NCBI GenBank assembly: GCA_943328715.2
Contig: CALQBB020000039.1
Span: forward strand, 1 to 7,092
DNA length: 7,092 nt
DNA from: Polynucleobacter meluiroseus
GTDB taxonomy: Bacteria > Bacteroidota > Bacteroidia > Flavobacteriales_D > Crocinitomicaceae
Reading direction: 5' to 3'
A program made the position numbers and the translations under genes. The notes beneath the pieces are model-generated. The model was not told where the DNA came from and did not search any database. It saw only the letters and a program-made list of their open reading frames with translations. The first letter of the stretch is position 1. Each line of letters begins with the position of its first letter. Positions 6,088-7,092 of the stretch are shown here, one piece after another.

Positions 6088-6557
6088 GTCAAACTGAAGG
6101 AAAAAAAGCATTTATCAATCCCATTGATCCAGATAAGATCACGGAGAATCCGCATTCGTTAGAATATGCGCATCACGCTGGATCAGCCATTATCAAACCG
6201 GAGGACCAAGGAAAAATCAAAGGTCGTGCGGTGAGTGCCATGGAGCATCAAACCGACATGCAACTTTCTCAATTGTATGAGCAGATGCAACTTTTGGCTT
6301 CACAGGCAAAAAAACTCAATGAGCGTAAAGAAATTTCACATTTCATTTACCAAGCAGAAATGCGTTTCGAACCATTCATAAATCACACGTATCACTTGTA
6401 TCAGCGAAGCAATGGAAAATTCTCCTTGTCTTTGGTTGGTCCGACGCAGTGGGGAAAATCAGGTCAAGAATTAACGTTTATCGCAACGGTTAAATTACTT
6501 GCAGATCACACGTGGGATATTTTGGATAGAAATCCCGACTTCAGTTTCAGCGCGTAA
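6084..6557 (+). CDS. DUF2452 family protein, function unknown
   Basis: 157 residues with a GTG start inside the stop of the oxidoreductase gene (GTGA), a standard sign of translational coupling. I recognise the DUF2452 pattern: INPIDPDKITENPHSLEYAH at 11-30, IIKPEDQGKIKGRAVSAM at 36-53, HQTDMQLSQLYEQMQLLASQ at 55-74, YQAEMRFEPF at 89-98, HTYHLYQR at 101-108, LSLVGPTQWG at 115-124 and LLADHTWDIL at 138-147. There is no signal peptide or membrane segment, so it is probably cytosolic. The many conserved His, Gln, Tyr and Trp residues suggest a conserved binding surface, but no activity is known to me. The GTG start is chosen because it keeps the family N-terminus; no upstream alternative is better. 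The 3' end overlaps the convergent yaaA by 11 bases. Confidence 0.85.
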   Translation: MSQTEGKKAFINPIDPDKITENPHSLEYAHHAGSAIIKPEDQGKIKGRAVSAMEHQTDMQLSQLYEQMQLLASQAKKLNERKEISHFIYQAEMRFEPFINHTYHLYQRSNGKFSLSLVGPTQWGKSGQELTFIATVKLLADHTWDILDRNPDFSFSA

Positions 6558-7092
6558 AAACCCATTCATTTTCCGAAGACAACAAATCGTTGTATTGGTA
6601 TCCATCCACATCGTACATTTTGAGTTGTTCGATATCTTCGATATTCTGTTCAACTAGATAGCGGGTCATTGCTCCACGTGCGTGCTTTGCATACATCATC
6701 ACAACGGAATATTGACCGTTTTTAAATTCTTTGAAAATGGGTGTAATGATTTTGTTTTTCAGGAGATTTACTTTGATGACTTTCGCATATTCCGTGGAAG
6801 CCAAGTTGACAATGACTTCATCCTTTTGTAGCTCCTTCTTCAAGGCTTTTGTCACTTTGTCTCCCCAAAATTCATAGAGATTTTTTTGATCTTCTTTACA
6901 GGAAAACCTTGTTCCCATTTCCAAGCGGTATGGGTAAATCAAGTCCAATGGTTTCAAGATGCCATAGAGTCCAGACAAAATACGTACATCCTCATTTAAC
7001 TTTGGCAAAAGCTCATCAGGCATGGATTCCACATCCAAGGCTCGATACACCTCTCCATTAAATACATAAACGGCCGAAATAGCTTGCTCAAC
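6547..7092 (-). CDS. yaaA: YaaA family (DUF328/UPF0246) peroxide-stress protein, 5' end outside window
   Basis: The visible 181 codons run from the TGA at 6549-6547 to the right edge with no stop. YaaA motifs are clear: VYVFNGEVYRALD just inside the edge (visible residues 8-20), ILSGLYGILKPLD (38-50), PYRLEMG (54-60), NLYEFWGDK (71-79), VNLASTEYAKVI (95-106), YAKHARGAMTRYLV (134-147) and GYQYNDLLSSENEWVF (164-179). The family is usually about 250 residues, so roughly 70 N-terminal residues are missing. A GTG at 7050-7048 is an internal Val codon, because family sequence continues upstream of it. In E. coli YaaA limits damage under peroxide stress by lowering free intracellular iron, and it binds DNA; whether that holds here is inference. 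The protein has no export signal in the visible part. It converges with the DUF2452 gene. Confidence 0.92.
   Translation of the reverse strand, partial: VEQAISAVYVFNGEVYRALDVESMPDELLPKLNEDVRILSGLYGILKPLDLIYPYRLEMGTRFSCKEDQKNLYEFWGDKVTKALKKELQKDEVIVNLASTEYAKVIKVNLLKNKIITPIFKEFKNGQYSVVMMYAKHARGAMTRYLVEQNIEDIEQLKMYDVDGYQYNDLLSSENEWVFTR

Noticed and set aside
7048..7050. GTG as the start of the YaaA gene
   Set aside because: The frame stays open to the right edge, and the upstream codons encode family sequence (SAVYVFNGE), so this GTG is an internal Val codon.
1..7092. Mobile element, phage, CRISPR or defence island
   Set aside because: I see no transposase, integrase, terminal repeats, spacer array or tRNA edge. 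Genes are tightly packed and similar in base use, and most belong to widespread core families.

Overview
The window looks like an ordinary, very compact stretch of a Bacteroidota chromosome, most likely Flavobacteriales. The pointers are a flavobacterial-type Mpl, a DUF2452 protein, a CarboxypepD_reg-like N-terminus on a secreted TPR protein, starts with A/T-rich leaders and mostly no Shine-Dalgarno, and TAnnTTTG-like promoter boxes. Genus placement is a guess from general resemblance. Only two gaps, of 82 and 91 bases, are non-coding (about 2.4% of the window); all other neighbours overlap.

Layout from left to right: (1) the C-terminal end of a rightward membrane protein (1-132), ending tail to tail with (2) a leftward class D (OXA-type) beta-lactamase lipoprotein (129-914). 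Its start lies inside the end of (3) a leftward Mpl-type murein peptide ligase (899-2260). After an 82-base gap comes (4) a leftward 842-residue secreted protein with a CarboxypepD_reg-like domain, about six TPR-like units spaced about 60 residues apart, a Q/N/K/E-rich coiled-coil region and an unassigned C-terminal domain (2343-4871). A 91-base divergent promoter region (4872-4962) separates it from (5) a rightward DAO-family FAD oxidoreductase (4963-6087), coupled by a GTGA overlap to (6) a DUF2452 protein (6084-6557). This ends tail to tail, overlapping by 11 bases, with (7) a leftward YaaA protein whose N-terminus lies beyond the right edge (6547-7092).

Functionally, the leftward set is about the cell envelope: Mpl salvages murein peptides in the cytoplasm, and the beta-lactamase protects murein synthesis from the periplasmic face of a membrane. 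Their 16-base overlap is the most suggestive context here. The large secreted protein may be co-transcribed with them, but the gap holds a possible separate promoter. The rightward pair is a probable FAD oxidase/dehydrogenase of unknown substrate with a cytosolic protein of unknown function.

I found no RNA genes, CRISPR array, insertion sequence, attachment site or clear sign of horizontal transfer. I do not see a convincing new defence or mobile system. The best leads are the mpl/beta-lactamase coupling, a local shortening in the beta-lactamase, and the unassigned parts of the 842-residue protein.
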